64,000 nt of DNA from Comamonas flocculans (lineage in GTDB: Bacteria > Pseudomonadota > Gammaproteobacteria > Burkholderiales > Burkholderiaceae_C), in contig NZ_CP042344.1 of the NCBI RefSeq assembly GCF_007954405.1, positions 744,001-808,000 on the forward strand, in the 5' to 3' direction. Below are positions 35,486 to 44,632 of this stretch, in pieces. Numbering within the stretch: position 1 is the first letter of the stretch; each line of letters opens with the position of its first letter. The notes beneath the pieces are model-generated. The model did not search any database, was not told the DNA's origin, and saw only the letters and a list, made by a program, of their open reading frames with translations. The translations under genes were made by a program, and so were the position numbers.

Positions 35486-36442
35486 ATGGCCGTCTTCACC
35501 CCCGTCACCGAGTCTGAAGCCAGCGCACTGCTGCAGCGCCTGAGCCTGGGCACGCTGGTGGCGTTGCGCGGCATCGAAGGCGGCATAGAGAACACCAACT
35601 ACTTTCTGACCAGCAGCAGCGGGCAGTACGTGCTCACGCTGTTCGAGCGCCTGGCGCACGAGCAGCTGCCCTTCTACCTCTACCTGATGAAGCACCTGGC
35701 GCAGGCCGGCATCCCCGTGCCCGACCCGCAGGGCGACGCGCAGGGCGACATCCTGTTCACCGTGTGCGGCAAGCCCGCGGCGCTGGCCACGCGGCTGTCG
35801 GGCAGCAGCCAGCTGGCGCCGGGCGAGCGCCACTGCGCCGCGCTCGGCGCGATGCTTGCGCGCATGCACCTGGCGGCACGCGACTACGAACGCGAGCAGC
35901 CCAATCTGCGCGGCCTGCCCTGGTGGAACGCCACCGCGCCCGAGGTGCTGCCGCATCTGGACGCCGCCCAGGCGCAGCTGCTGCAGTCCGAGCTGGCCTA
36001 CCAGAACCACGTCGCCGAAAGCGCCGCCTACGCCGCGCTGCCGCGCGGGCCGGTGCATGCCGACCTGTTTCGCGACAACGCGATGTTCGAGGGCGAGGCG
36101 CTGACCGGCATCTTCGACTTCTACTTCGCCGGGGTCGACACCTGGCTGTTCGACCTGGCGGTGGCGCTCAACGACTGGTGCGTGGACCTGCCCACGGGGC
36201 GCCACGAGGCGGCGCGCTTTGAGGCGCTGCTCGGCGCCTACCAGGGCGTGCGCCCGCTCACCCGGCACGAGCGGGTGCTGCTGCCCGCGATGCTGCGCGC
36301 CGGGGCGCTGCGTTTCTGGATCTCGCGCCTGTGGGACTATTACCTGCCGCGCGACGCGCAGATGCTCAAGGCGCACGACCCTGCCCACTTCGAGCGCGTG
36401 CTGCGCGAGCGCGTCGCACACCCGCTGCGCCTGCAGGCCTAG
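35486..36442 (+). CDS. thrB: Homoserine kinase, APH-fold type
   Basis: A 318-residue cytoplasmic kinase that phosphorylates homoserine for threonine synthesis. It is the ThrB variant of the aminoglycoside-phosphotransferase fold, not the GHMP type: GIEGGIENTNYFL near the N-terminus, Brenner motif PVHADLFRDNAMF with catalytic Asp, and GIFDFYFAGVDTWLFDLA for metal binding. MAVFTPV at 35486 is the conserved N-terminus. No other threonine genes are adjacent. Confidence 0.93.
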   Translation: MAVFTPVTESEASALLQRLSLGTLVALRGIEGGIENTNYFLTSSSGQYVLTLFERLAHEQLPFYLYLMKHLAQAGIPVPDPQGDAQGDILFTVCGKPAALATRLSGSSQLAPGERHCAALGAMLARMHLAARDYEREQPNLRGLPWWNATAPEVLPHLDAAQAQLLQSELAYQNHVAESAAYAALPRGPVHADLFRDNAMFEGEALTGIFDFYFAGVDTWLFDLAVALNDWCVDLPTGRHEAARFEALLGAYQGVRPLTRHERVLLPAMLRAGALRFWISRLWDYYLPRDAQMLKAHDPAHFERVLRERVAHPLRLQA

Positions 36443-36524
36443 AACCCACGCTCGTGCCACCACCACCGGCCGGGGACGGGCGCCGTGCGCTACAGTCTCC
36501 TGCGCCCCTGTTGCACCATCCCGC

Positions 36525-37340
36525 ATGAAACTTCAACTCGTTCCCGCACGCACCGGCATCCTCTGGGTGCGCCTGGGCGTGCGCACCTTCTGGCGCCAGC
36601 CCATGGCGCTGACCGGCCTGTTCTTCCTGTGCATGGCCGCGATGTCGCTGGCCACGGTCTTGCCGCTCGTGGGCACGGCGCTGGCGCTGGCCCTGCTGCC
36701 CAGCGCCACGCTGGTGATGATGGTGGCCAGCGCCCACACCGAAGGCAGCAGCAGCCGGCTGGCCGCGCCGGCGCTGATGGTGTCGGCGCTGCGCAGCGCC
36801 CGCCAGCGCCTGCGCAGCATGGCGCTGCTGGGCCTGCTCTATGCGGCCGGCTTCCTGCTGCTGCTGGGCCTGTCGGCGCTGGTGGACGGGGGCGAATTCG
36901 CCGGCGTCTACCTGGGCGTGCGCCCGGTGACGCAGGAGCTGGCCGAATCCGGGCGCTTTCAGGCGGCGATGTGGCTGGCGGTGCTGCTCTACCTGCCGCT
37001 GTCGCTGCTGTTCTGGCATGCGCCGGCGCTGGTGCACTGGTGGGGCGTGGCGCCGGTCAAGGCCATGTTCTTCAGCGCCGTGGCCTGTCTGCGCAACATC
37101 GGCGCCTTCACCGTCTATGCGCTGGGCTGGGCGGGCCTGTTCATGGCCACCGGCATCGTCGTGAGCCTGGTGCTGACGGTGCTCAGCGAGCTGGGCATGG
37201 GCACCGGGCTCGCCGCCAGCGTGCTGGTGACCACCGCCATCGTGCTGGCCGCGATGTTCTTCAGCTCCATCGTCTTCAGCTTCCGCGACTGCTTCGAGCC
37301 CACGGCCCACCCGGCGGCAGGCCAGGACGGCGCCGCCTGA
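36525..37340 (+). CDS. BPSS1780-family inner-membrane protein
   Basis: A 271-residue polytopic membrane protein with about six helices. The N-terminus (VPARTGILWVRLGVRTFWRQP) and overall pattern match the conserved BPSS1780 family of betaproteobacteria, whose function is unknown. It lies 80 bp after thrB and ends 1 bp from the convergent diguanylate cyclase gene. There is no catalytic motif. Confidence 0.75.
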   Translation: MKLQLVPARTGILWVRLGVRTFWRQPMALTGLFFLCMAAMSLATVLPLVGTALALALLPSATLVMMVASAHTEGSSSRLAAPALMVSALRSARQRLRSMALLGLLYAAGFLLLLGLSALVDGGEFAGVYLGVRPVTQELAESGRFQAAMWLAVLLYLPLSLLFWHAPALVHWWGVAPVKAMFFSAVACLRNIGAFTVYALGWAGLFMATGIVVSLVLTVLSELGMGTGLAASVLVTTAIVLAAMFFSSIVFSFRDCFEPTAHPAAGQDGAA

Positions 37341-38909
37341 TCAGGCGCGCAGCTCGCTGCCGTGCACGCGGTCGCGCCCGGCGCGCTTGGCCGCGTAGAG
37401 CTCGGCGTCGGCGCGCTCGAGCAGTTGCGCCGCGCCGGCCGGGCCGTCGATGAGCGTGGCGATGCCGAAGCTCAGCGTCAGCACCGGCCTGGGCGCGCTC
37501 GCATTGGGCAGTTGCAGCGTGCGCAGGTTCTCGCGGATGCGCTCGGCCACCTGGCGCGCCTCCTGCGCGCCGGTGTCGGGCAGCAGGCAGACAAACTCCT
37601 CTCCGCCGTAGCGCGCCGCGATGTCGGCCGGGCGCAGCACGCTCTGGCGGAGCACCCGGGCCACCGCGCGCAGGTAGTCGTCGCCCACCGCATGGCCGTA
37701 GTGGTCGTTGACGCACTTGAAGTGGTCTATGTCCATCATGATCACGCTCAGCGGCGCGCCGCTGCGCGAGCGCCGCTCGTGCTCGCGCGCCAGCGCGTGG
37801 TCGAACTCGCGCCGGTTGGTCAGGCCGGTGAGCCCGTCGGTCTGGCTCAGCTGCTGCAGCCGGCGGTGGCTGGCGGCCAGCACGCGCTGCTGCTGCAGGA
37901 TGCGCTGGTTGCGCTCGGCCAGCTGGCGCATCAGGTAGCGGTAGCGGCGCAGCACCACGAAGAAGACGATGGCCAGCAGGCCCGCCAGCACCGCGCCCGC
38001 CCGCCAGTAGGTGCGCTGGCTGCGCTGGGCGACGTAGCGCTCGATGAACTGCTGCTCGGCATCCTCGTGCAGGTTGATCGAATCGCTCAGGTCCATGGCC
38101 TGCAGGTAGCGGTCAAAGACCCGCACCAGCAGTTCGTTGTCGGTCGAGGGGCTGAAGTAGAAGCCATAGCGCCGCGGCAGGTTGCGCAGCGTATGCACCA
38201 CCTCCAGGTCGAAGTACTCGAGCTCGTAGCGCTTTTCCGCAAAGATCGCCTTGGGGTAGACGGCCACGTCGACGGCGCCCTCGCGCAGCGCGGCGAACAG
38301 CCCCCGGCTGTCGTTCTGGTCGAACAGCACCAGCTGCTCGGGCGGCATGAAGGCCTGCAGCACCGGCTCGAAGGCCACGCCCTTGACCAGCCCCACGCGC
38401 AGCTGGGCCAGGTCGCTCATGCCGTGGATCAGCAGGCGCGCGCTCTTGCGCCCTATGACCGCGTAATTGCTCTCGAAATAGGGCAGCGTGAACAGCCCGC
38501 GGGCCGCGCGTTGCGGCTCGGGGCTGAGCGACAGCAGCGCGTCGGCCTGGCCGGCCTGCACCCGGGCGATCTTTTGCGCCACGGTGTCGCCGCGGTCCGC
38601 TTCGACGCGGTAGTGCAGCCCGACCTGGCGGGCGATGAAGCACCAGGCGTCCATGCCCACGCCCGAGTAGCCTTGCGCCGCGTCGGCATCGCGGCGCGTC
38701 ATTGGCGGCGCCTGTAGCGCCAGCACGGTGAGCGGCGCCCTGGCCACGATCGCGCTGCGCTCGGCTTCAGACAGCTCCACCGGACGCTTGAGGTGCACGC
38801 CCTCGCCGCAGGCCCAGGCGCTGGCCGCGGCCAGCGTGGTCGCCAGCAGCACCAGCGCCGCCGCGAGTTGGCGGGCGCCGCAGGCCCCGTGCCTTTGCCC
38901 GGCCCTCAT
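37341..38909 (-). CDS. Diguanylate cyclase with periplasmic SBP_bac_3-like sensor
   Basis: A 522-residue membrane enzyme. A signal sequence (LAAALVLLATTLAAASAWA) precedes a type-3 solute-binding-like sensor (about 40-300; GYSGVGMDAWCFIARQVGL, ESNYAVIGRKS, AVDVAVYPKAIFAEKRYELE), one transmembrane helix near 325-345 (AGAVLAGLLAIVFFVVL), a short coiled coil and a GGDEF domain with GGEEF at 435-439. It therefore probably makes cyclic di-GMP in response to a bound amino acid or similar ligand. The ATG at 38909 overlaps the stop of the ClC gene by 4 bp, so it is coupled to a ClC channel and, further upstream, to uvrD. Confidence 0.88.
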   Translation of the reverse strand: MRAGQRHGACGARQLAAALVLLATTLAAASAWACGEGVHLKRPVELSEAERSAIVARAPLTVLALQAPPMTRRDADAAQGYSGVGMDAWCFIARQVGLHYRVEADRGDTVAQKIARVQAGQADALLSLSPEPQRAARGLFTLPYFESNYAVIGRKSARLLIHGMSDLAQLRVGLVKGVAFEPVLQAFMPPEQLVLFDQNDSRGLFAALREGAVDVAVYPKAIFAEKRYELEYFDLEVVHTLRNLPRRYGFYFSPSTDNELLVRVFDRYLQAMDLSDSINLHEDAEQQFIERYVAQRSQRTYWRAGAVLAGLLAIVFFVVLRRYRYLMRQLAERNQRILQQQRVLAASHRRLQQLSQTDGLTGLTNRREFDHALAREHERRSRSGAPLSVIMMDIDHFKCVNDHYGHAVGDDYLRAVARVLRQSVLRPADIAARYGGEEFVCLLPDTGAQEARQVAERIRENLRTLQLPNASAPRPVLTLSFGIATLIDGPAGAAQLLERADAELYAAKRAGRDRVHGSELRA

Positions 38910-40309
38910 GCGCCGCCCCCTGGGCGGCCCTGGTGCCAGCGCCTGAGCTGGCGCAAGCGGTCGCCCCACCAGCGCAGCAGGCCGTAGGACAGCTGCACCT
39001 TCTCGTCGCCCACCGGGGCGTTGGGCGAGGCCATGATCCAGGCCGACTTGGCATAGGCCAGGTGCTGCGCCGGGTAGACGCTGCGGTGCCCTATCACCAG
39101 ATAGGCGGCCACGCAGGCGCCGGCCACATACCAGATCGAGCCCGCGCCGAACAACTCCACGCCCATGATGAGCGCGGCCAGCGGCGTGTTCGACGCCGCC
39201 GCCACCACCGCCACCAGCCCCACGGCCGCGCCCTGGGCCACCGCCAGCCCCAGCCAGGGCGCGCAGGCCGCGCCCGCCACCGCACCGATCACGAACTGCG
39301 GCGTGACGATGCCGCCGTAAAAGCCCGAGCCCAGCGTCAGCGCCACCAGCAGCGCCTTCCATAGGAAGCCCGAACCCGGCATGCCCTCGCCGGCCAGCGC
39401 GCGCTCCATCACCGGCAGCGACAGGCCCAGATAGTCGCCGGGCAGCACCAGCATCAGCAGCGCCAGCAGCACGCCGCCGACCATGGGCGCGAGCGGCGGC
39501 CACAAGCCGGTGCGCACGCGCAGCCACGCAAACACCGTGCGCACCGAGCGGCAGAGCTCGACGAAGACCAGCGCCGCCAGGCCGCAGAGCACGCCCACCA
39601 GCACGGTCTTGAGGAACAGCAGCAGCGTGAAATGCGCCTCGAAGGCGATGTGAAACTCCGGATAGGGCACGCCCCACCAGCGGCTCGTGACGAAGGCCGT
39701 GACCCCCGCGACGACGCCTGGGAAGAGAAAGTCGTGCCGCACGCGCCCTATCGCCAGCATCTCCACGCCGTAGATCGCCCCGGCGATGGGCGTGCCGAAG
39801 ACGCTGGCAAAGCCCGCGCTCACGCCGCAGGCGACCAGCCGCTTTCTCAACTCGGCGTTCAGGCGCAGCACCTGGCCCACGCCCGCCGCCACGCTCGCGC
39901 CAATGTGCGAGCACGGCCCCTCCTTGCCGGCCGAGCCGCCGCAGCCCAGCGTGACGAGCGCCGCCACCGGCTTGACCCAGAGCGTGGCAAACGGCATGCG
40001 CCCGGCCTGCTCGTTGACCGCGACGATGGGCTCGTCGTGCAGCGGGCCGCGGCGCCTTTCCCAGGCGTAGTGCAGCAGCAGCCCGTTGGCCAGGCCTCCC
40101 AGGGGCAGCAGCAGCGCGAGCAGCCACCAGGGCGCGTCGTACAAATGCCCCTCGGTCTTGAACAAGGCGCCCAGAAACACGCTGCAGCCCGTGCCCACCA
40201 GCGCGCCCGTGGCCATGGCCAGCACCAGCCACTGCGCCACGGTGCCCAGCATCACCAGCGGCTCGAGCGGGGAGATGCGGCGCATGCGCGGGCCGGGCTC
40301 GGGCCTCAT
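38906..40309 (-). CDS. ClC-family chloride channel/antiporter
   Basis: A 467-residue membrane protein with about ten or more helices of the voltage-gated chloride channel family. The gating segment GCGGSAGKEGPCSHIGASV keeps the Glu equivalent to the external gate of E. coli ClC (GREGP), and FGTPIAGAIYGVEM and NTPLAALIMGVELFG are typical. The GSGIP-type selectivity Ser is not obvious, so the ion may be chloride, fluoride or another anion. The ATG at 40309 overlaps the uvrD stop (ATGA); an upstream in-frame ATG would start inside uvrD. Confidence 0.87.
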   Translation of the reverse strand: MRPEPGPRMRRISPLEPLVMLGTVAQWLVLAMATGALVGTGCSVFLGALFKTEGHLYDAPWWLLALLLPLGGLANGLLLHYAWERRRGPLHDEPIVAVNEQAGRMPFATLWVKPVAALVTLGCGGSAGKEGPCSHIGASVAAGVGQVLRLNAELRKRLVACGVSAGFASVFGTPIAGAIYGVEMLAIGRVRHDFLFPGVVAGVTAFVTSRWWGVPYPEFHIAFEAHFTLLLFLKTVLVGVLCGLAALVFVELCRSVRTVFAWLRVRTGLWPPLAPMVGGVLLALLMLVLPGDYLGLSLPVMERALAGEGMPGSGFLWKALLVALTLGSGFYGGIVTPQFVIGAVAGAACAPWLGLAVAQGAAVGLVAVVAAASNTPLAALIMGVELFGAGSIWYVAGACVAAYLVIGHRSVYPAQHLAYAKSAWIMASPNAPVGDEKVQLSYGLLRWWGDRLRQLRRWHQGRPGGGA

Positions 40310-42690
40310 TCGACCAGCGTGAGCTTGGCGATCGCCAGCGCCAGCCACTTGGTGCCGTGGCGGGTGAACGCCACCTGGGCGCGCGCGTCCTCGCCCTGCC
40401 CCTCGATGGCCAGCACCCGGCCCTCGCCGAACTTGGTGTGAAACACCTGCGCCCCCTGCGTGATGCCGTGCGCCGGCGCCTCCTTGCGCGCCGGCAGACC
40501 GGCGCTGCCCAGGCTGGAATAATCCAGGTCAAATCCGCCTGAAACCCTTGACTGGCGTTCGCTATAAGCTCTGTAATCAGTAGCAAAAGAGCCTGCTGAC
40601 CGGCGCTGCGGCGTGAGGTGCTTGAGCGCGCCCTCGGGCAGTTCGTCGAAGAAGCGGCTGGCCATGTTGTAGCGCGTCTGCCCGTGCAGCATGCGCACCT
40701 GGGCGTGGCTCAGGTACAGGCGCTTTCTGGCGCGGGTGATCGCCACGTACATCAGGCGGCGCTCTTCCTCCAGGCCGCCCTGGTCGGCCATCGCGTTCTC
40801 GTGCGGAAACAACCCCTCTTCCAGGCCGCAGATGAAGACCGCGTCGAACTCCAGGCCCTTGCTGGCGTGCACCGTCATGAGCTGCACCGCATCCTGCCCG
40901 GCCTGGGCCTGGTTGTCGCCCGCCTCCAGCGCCGCGTGCGTGAGGAAGGCCACCAGCGGCGACAGCGTCTCGCCCGCGGCCGCGTCCAGCTGCGGCCCGC
41001 CCATGGGCGCGTCGGGGTCCACACCCTGGCTGACCGGGCTTTGCGTGAGCGCCGCGGTCTCATCCACCGGCAGCGCCACCGCGTCGCGCCCGAAGCCTTC
41101 CTGCATCACGAAGCTCTCGGCCGCGCTCACCAGCTCCTTGAGGTTGTCCAGGCGGTCCTCGCCCTCCTTGTCCTGGCGGTAGTGCCCGGCCAGGCCGCTG
41201 CCTTCGACCACCTGCTCGATGATGGCGCGCAGGCTCTGGCCGCTGCTCCTCTCGCGCATCACCTCGACCAGCGCGACGAAGCCGCCGAGCTTGGTGCCGG
41301 CGCTGCCGCCCACGCTGCTGACCGCGTCCCACAGCGAGCAGCCGGCGGCGCGCGCCGCGTCCTGCAGCACCTCCAGCGTGCGCGCGCCGATGCCGCGCGG
41401 CGGAAAGTTCACCACGCGGGCAAAGCTGGTGTCGTCGTGCGGGTTCTCCAGCAGGCGCAGGTAGGCGAGCGCGTGCTTGATCTCGGCGCGCTCGAAAAAG
41501 CGCAGTCCGCCATAGACGCGGTAGGGCACGCCGGCGTTGAACAACTGCGACTCGAGCGCGCGGCTTTGCGCGTTGCTGCGGTAGAGCACCGCGATGTGCT
41601 GGCGCGCCATGCCGTCGGCGGCCAGCTGGCGGATCTCGTCGACCAGCCAGCGCGCCTCCATCAGGTCGCTCTCGGCCTCGTGAATGCGCACCGGCTCGCC
41701 CGGCCCGCGGGCGGTGCGCAGGTTCTTGCCCAGGCGCCGGCTGTTGTGCGCGATCAGGGCGTTGGCGCTGTCCAGGATGTTGGAGCAGGAGCGGTAGTTC
41801 TCTTCCAGCTTGATCTGCTGCCCCACGGCGAACTCGCGCACGAAGTCCTGCATGTTGCCCACGCGGGCGCCGCGAAAGGCGTAGATGCTCTGATCGTCGT
41901 CGCCCACCGCCATCACGCTGCCCCGGGGCGTGAACTGCCCGTCCACCACGTCGCCCGCCAGCTGCTTGAGCCACAGGTACTGCAGGCGGTTGGTGTCCTG
42001 GAATTCGTCCACCAGGATGTGCGCAAAGCGCCGCTGGTAGTGCGCGCGCACCGGCGCGTGGTCCCTGAGCAGCTCGTAGGAGCGCAGCAGCAGCTCGGCA
42101 AAATCGACCACGCCCTCGCGCTGGCACTGCGCCTCGTACAGGCGGTACAGCTCCACGCGCTGGCGGGTTTCGTCGTTGGGCGCGGGCACCGCGTCGGGGC
42201 GCAGGCCCTCTTCCTTGCAGCCGTTGATGAACCAGGCTACCTGCCTGGGCGGATGGTGCTCTTCGTCCACCTGATGGGCCTTGAGCAGGCGCTTGACGGC
42301 CGAGAGCTGGTCCTGCGCGTCCAGGATCTGGAAGGTCTGGGGCAGCCCGACCAGCTTGTGGTGGGCGCGCAGCATGCGGTTGCACAGCCCGTGGAACGTG
42401 CCTATCCACATGCCGCGCACGCTGATGGGCAGCATGGCGGACAGGCGCGTGAGCATCTCCTTGGCCGCCTTGTTGGTGAAGGTCACGGCCAGGATTTCGC
42501 CGGGCGCGGCCTGGCCGGTCTGCAGCAGCCAGGCGATGCGCGTGGTCAGCACCCGGGTCTTGCCCGAGCCGGCCCCGGCCAGGATCAGGGCATGGCCCGC
42601 GGGCAGGGTCACGGCGGCACGTTGTTCGGGGTTCAGGTGCGCCAGCAGCGGCATCTGGGCGCCGGCGGCGGCGCGGTCTTGGGCAAGCAT
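40306..42690 (-). CDS. uvrD: UvrD/PcrA/Rep superfamily 1A DNA helicase
   Basis: A 794-residue 3'-5' helicase for nucleotide excision and mismatch repair and for clearing replication obstacles. Motifs seen: Walker A AGAGSGKT, Ia TFTNKAA, II VDEFQD, III GDDDQSIYAFRGA, IV YRSNAQSRALE, V TVHASKGLEFDAV and VI MYVAITRARKRL. The C-terminal Tudor-like RNA-polymerase-binding tail (GAQVFHTKFGEGRVLAIEGQG) is present. A palindromic repeat is inserted in frame between motif VI and that tail. The start at 42690 is used; 42654 is an in-frame alternative. It heads the coupled chain uvrD-clc-dgc. Confidence 0.94.
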   Translation of the reverse strand: MLAQDRAAAGAQMPLLAHLNPEQRAAVTLPAGHALILAGAGSGKTRVLTTRIAWLLQTGQAAPGEILAVTFTNKAAKEMLTRLSAMLPISVRGMWIGTFHGLCNRMLRAHHKLVGLPQTFQILDAQDQLSAVKRLLKAHQVDEEHHPPRQVAWFINGCKEEGLRPDAVPAPNDETRQRVELYRLYEAQCQREGVVDFAELLLRSYELLRDHAPVRAHYQRRFAHILVDEFQDTNRLQYLWLKQLAGDVVDGQFTPRGSVMAVGDDDQSIYAFRGARVGNMQDFVREFAVGQQIKLEENYRSCSNILDSANALIAHNSRRLGKNLRTARGPGEPVRIHEAESDLMEARWLVDEIRQLAADGMARQHIAVLYRSNAQSRALESQLFNAGVPYRVYGGLRFFERAEIKHALAYLRLLENPHDDTSFARVVNFPPRGIGARTLEVLQDAARAAGCSLWDAVSSVGGSAGTKLGGFVALVEVMRERSSGQSLRAIIEQVVEGSGLAGHYRQDKEGEDRLDNLKELVSAAESFVMQEGFGRDAVALPVDETAALTQSPVSQGVDPDAPMGGPQLDAAAGETLSPLVAFLTHAALEAGDNQAQAGQDAVQLMTVHASKGLEFDAVFICGLEEGLFPHENAMADQGGLEEERRLMYVAITRARKRLYLSHAQVRMLHGQTRYNMASRFFDELPEGALKHLTPQRRSAGSFATDYRAYSERQSRVSGGFDLDYSSLGSAGLPARKEAPAHGITQGAQVFHTKFGEGRVLAIEGQGEDARAQVAFTRHGTKWLALAIAKLTLVE
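40526..40590 (-). repeat. Dispersed palindromic repeat, in frame inside uvrD
   Basis: On the minus strand GCTACTGATTACAGAGCTTA ... AGCGAACGCC ... CAGGCGGATTTGACC fits the repeat family in full length and order. It encodes about FATDYRAYSERQSRVSGGFDL, a hydrophilic linker before the C-terminal tail. Confidence 0.5.
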
Positions 42691-42775
42691 GCCGCATTGT
42701 AGAAAGCCGCCCGGGAGCGAGCGCGCGGGAGTAGACTCGCGCGCCGCAACCGCTGCACACGGCCCCGAGCATTCC

Positions 42776-43798
42776 ATGCCAGCACCCGCATTCCCCGCTG
42801 CACCCGCCTGGTCGCGCCGCAGCTTTCTTGCTTCCGGCCTGGCACTGGCCGCCGCCGGCCCCGCCCCGGCGCAGGCCACGGCGCCACGCACGCCGGTGCT
42901 GGTGCTGAACTCGCAAAGCGGCTCGGTCAGCGTGATCGACCCCGGCCGCTGGGTGGAGGAGCGGCGCATCGCCACCGGCCGCGAGCCGCACCACCTGTAC
43001 ATGACGCCGGACGAAAGGTCGGTCATCGTGGCCAACGCCGGCAGCGACTCGCTCACCTTCATCGACCCGCGCACGGCCCAGGTGCAGCGCCAGATCAGCG
43101 GCATCCTCGACCCCTACCACCTGCGCTTTTCGCCGGACATGCGCTGGTTCGTCACCGCGGCCAACCGGCTCAACCACATCGACCTCTACCACTGGGACGG
43201 CGAGAACCCCGCGCTGGTGCAGCGCATCCCCACCGGGCGCACGCCCAGCCATTTGTGGATCGACGCCGCCAGCACCACGCTGTGGGCCAGCATGCAGGAC
43301 AGCGACGAGCTGGTGGCGATCGACCTGGCCACGCAGCGGCTGAGCTACCGCGTGCCCACCGGGCGCACGCCGGCCGACGTCTTCGGCACCCCCGACGGCC
43401 GCCACCTGCTGGTGGGCCTGACCGGCGCCAGCGGCGTGCAGGTGTTCGAGCTCGCCGCCGGCCAGCAGGCCCGCGCGGTCGGCGAGATCGCCACCGGCAA
43501 GGGCGCGCACGCCTTTCGCGCGCTGGGCGACGCCCGCCACGTGCTGGTGAGCAACCGCGTGGCCAACACCATCAGCCAGATCGACTGCAGCGCGCTCAGG
43601 GCGGTGGCGCAGTTCCCCGCGCCCTCCGGCCCCGACTGCATGGACGTATCGCGCGACGGGTCGCTCATCATGGTCGGCTCGCGCTGGGCCGGCCGGCTCA
43701 CGCTGATCGACGTGGCGCGCCGCGCCGTCCTCACCCAGGTCAAGGTGGGCAAGTCGCCGCACGGCGTCTGGACGCTGGACCACGCCGCGCGCAGCTGA
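42776..43798 (+). CDS. Exported YncE-like beta-propeller protein
   Basis: A 340-residue periplasmic protein. A twin-arginine-like signal (WSRRSFLASGLALAAAGPAPAQA) is followed by repeated blade units (VSVIDPGRWVEERRIATG, LTFIDPRTAQVQRQISG, LVAIDLATQRLSYRVPTG, LTLIDVARRAVLTQVKVG), the pattern of YncE-type seven-bladed propellers. Such proteins scaffold or bind ligands and rarely have enzymatic activity. It is transcribed divergently from uvrD and precedes the polysaccharide deacetylase gene by 13 bp, with which it probably forms an operon. Confidence 0.82.
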   Translation: MPAPAFPAAPAWSRRSFLASGLALAAAGPAPAQATAPRTPVLVLNSQSGSVSVIDPGRWVEERRIATGREPHHLYMTPDERSVIVANAGSDSLTFIDPRTAQVQRQISGILDPYHLRFSPDMRWFVTAANRLNHIDLYHWDGENPALVQRIPTGRTPSHLWIDAASTTLWASMQDSDELVAIDLATQRLSYRVPTGRTPADVFGTPDGRHLLVGLTGASGVQVFELAAGQQARAVGEIATGKGAHAFRALGDARHVLVSNRVANTISQIDCSALRAVAQFPAPSGPDCMDVSRDGSLIMVGSRWAGRLTLIDVARRAVLTQVKVGKSPHGVWTLDHAARS

Positions 43799-43811
43799 AG
43801 CGAGGCCGGGC

Positions 43812-44630
43812 ATGCACCGCAGGAATGCTCTCTCCGTGATAGCTGCTGGCGCTTGCCCCATAAGCGCTGCAGCCCGAAAACATGCTGAAGATGGCGACAA
43901 GGCCATCTACCTGAGCTTCGACACCGGCCACATGGGCATCGCGCCCTTCGTGGCCGAGGTGCTGCGGCGCCAGCAGGTGCCGGTCACCTTCTTCGCCGCC
44001 CACGAGCGCACGCAGCAGGGCGACGGCTGCCTGGGCGAATACTGGGCGCCGTGGTGGCGCGAGCGCGCGCGCGAAGGCCATGCCTTCGCCTCGCACACCT
44101 GGCAGCACGCCGTCTGGCGCGCCGACCTGCCGCCGGCGCACGGCCAGCCGCGCTTTCGCATCCAGCCCGGCGCCGGCCCGCACGCCGGCCAGCGCCTGGT
44201 CTGGAGCGCGCGCGAGTACTGCGCCGACATCCGCCGCGCGGCCGAGCGCCTGGCCGAGCTCACCGGCGTGGCCGCGCTGGCGCTGTACCGCGCGCCCGGC
44301 GGCAAGACCTCGCCCGCGCTGCTGGCCGCCGCCGCGCGCTGCGGCTACCGCCACGTGGGCTGGTCGCGCGCTGGCTTTCTGGGCGACGAGCTGCCCAGCG
44401 AGCGCTATCCGAACGATGCGCTGCTCGCGCAGGCCCTGCGCGACGTTCGCCCGGGCGACATCCTGCTGGCGCACCTGGGCATCTGGTCGCGCAAGGATCC
44501 CTGGGCGCCGGCGGTGCTCGAACCCCTGATCTCCGGCCTGAAGGCGCGCGGGCTGCGCTTTCGCACGCTGCGCGAGCACCCCGAGCACGCACCCTGGATC
44601 GCCGCCCATGCGGGCGCCGGCGCCGCCTGA
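43812..44630 (+). CDS. NodB-type polysaccharide deacetylase
   Basis: A 272-residue carbohydrate esterase family 4 protein. Motif 1 is SFDTG (D37 kept; the usual second, metal-binding Asp is Thr38), motif 2 is SHTWQH with metal ligands H95 and H99, motif 3 is RAPGGK and the late motif is LLAHLG. It probably removes acetyl groups from a GlcNAc polymer, though the altered motif 1 leaves the substrate and metal open. Residues 6-24 are encoded by a palindromic repeat and give a weakly hydrophobic, poor signal-like N-terminus, so export is uncertain. It ends 2 bp before the next gene. Confidence 0.82.
   Translation: MHRRNALSVIAAGACPISAAARKHAEDGDKAIYLSFDTGHMGIAPFVAEVLRRQQVPVTFFAAHERTQQGDGCLGEYWAPWWRERAREGHAFASHTWQHAVWRADLPPAHGQPRFRIQPGAGPHAGQRLVWSAREYCADIRRAAERLAELTGVAALALYRAPGGKTSPALLAAAARCGYRHVGWSRAGFLGDELPSERYPNDALLAQALRDVRPGDILLAHLGIWSRKDPWAPAVLEPLISGLKARGLRFRTLREHPEHAPWIAAHAGAGAA
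43834..43890 (+). repeat. Dispersed palindromic repeat at the deacetylase N-terminus
   Basis: TGATAGCTGCTGGCGCTTG followed by CATAAGCGCTGCAG is the best-preserved copy in the window, with the two arms able to pair. It lies wholly inside the coding frame, giving VIAAGACPISAAARKHAE. Confidence 0.65.
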
Positions 44631-44632
44631 AC

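Noticed and set aside
37341..40586. A 1081-codon minus-strand frame for the SBP-GGDEF protein
   Set aside because: The N-terminal half is a shadow of the ClC gene; the signal sequence and ATGA overlap fix the start at 38909.
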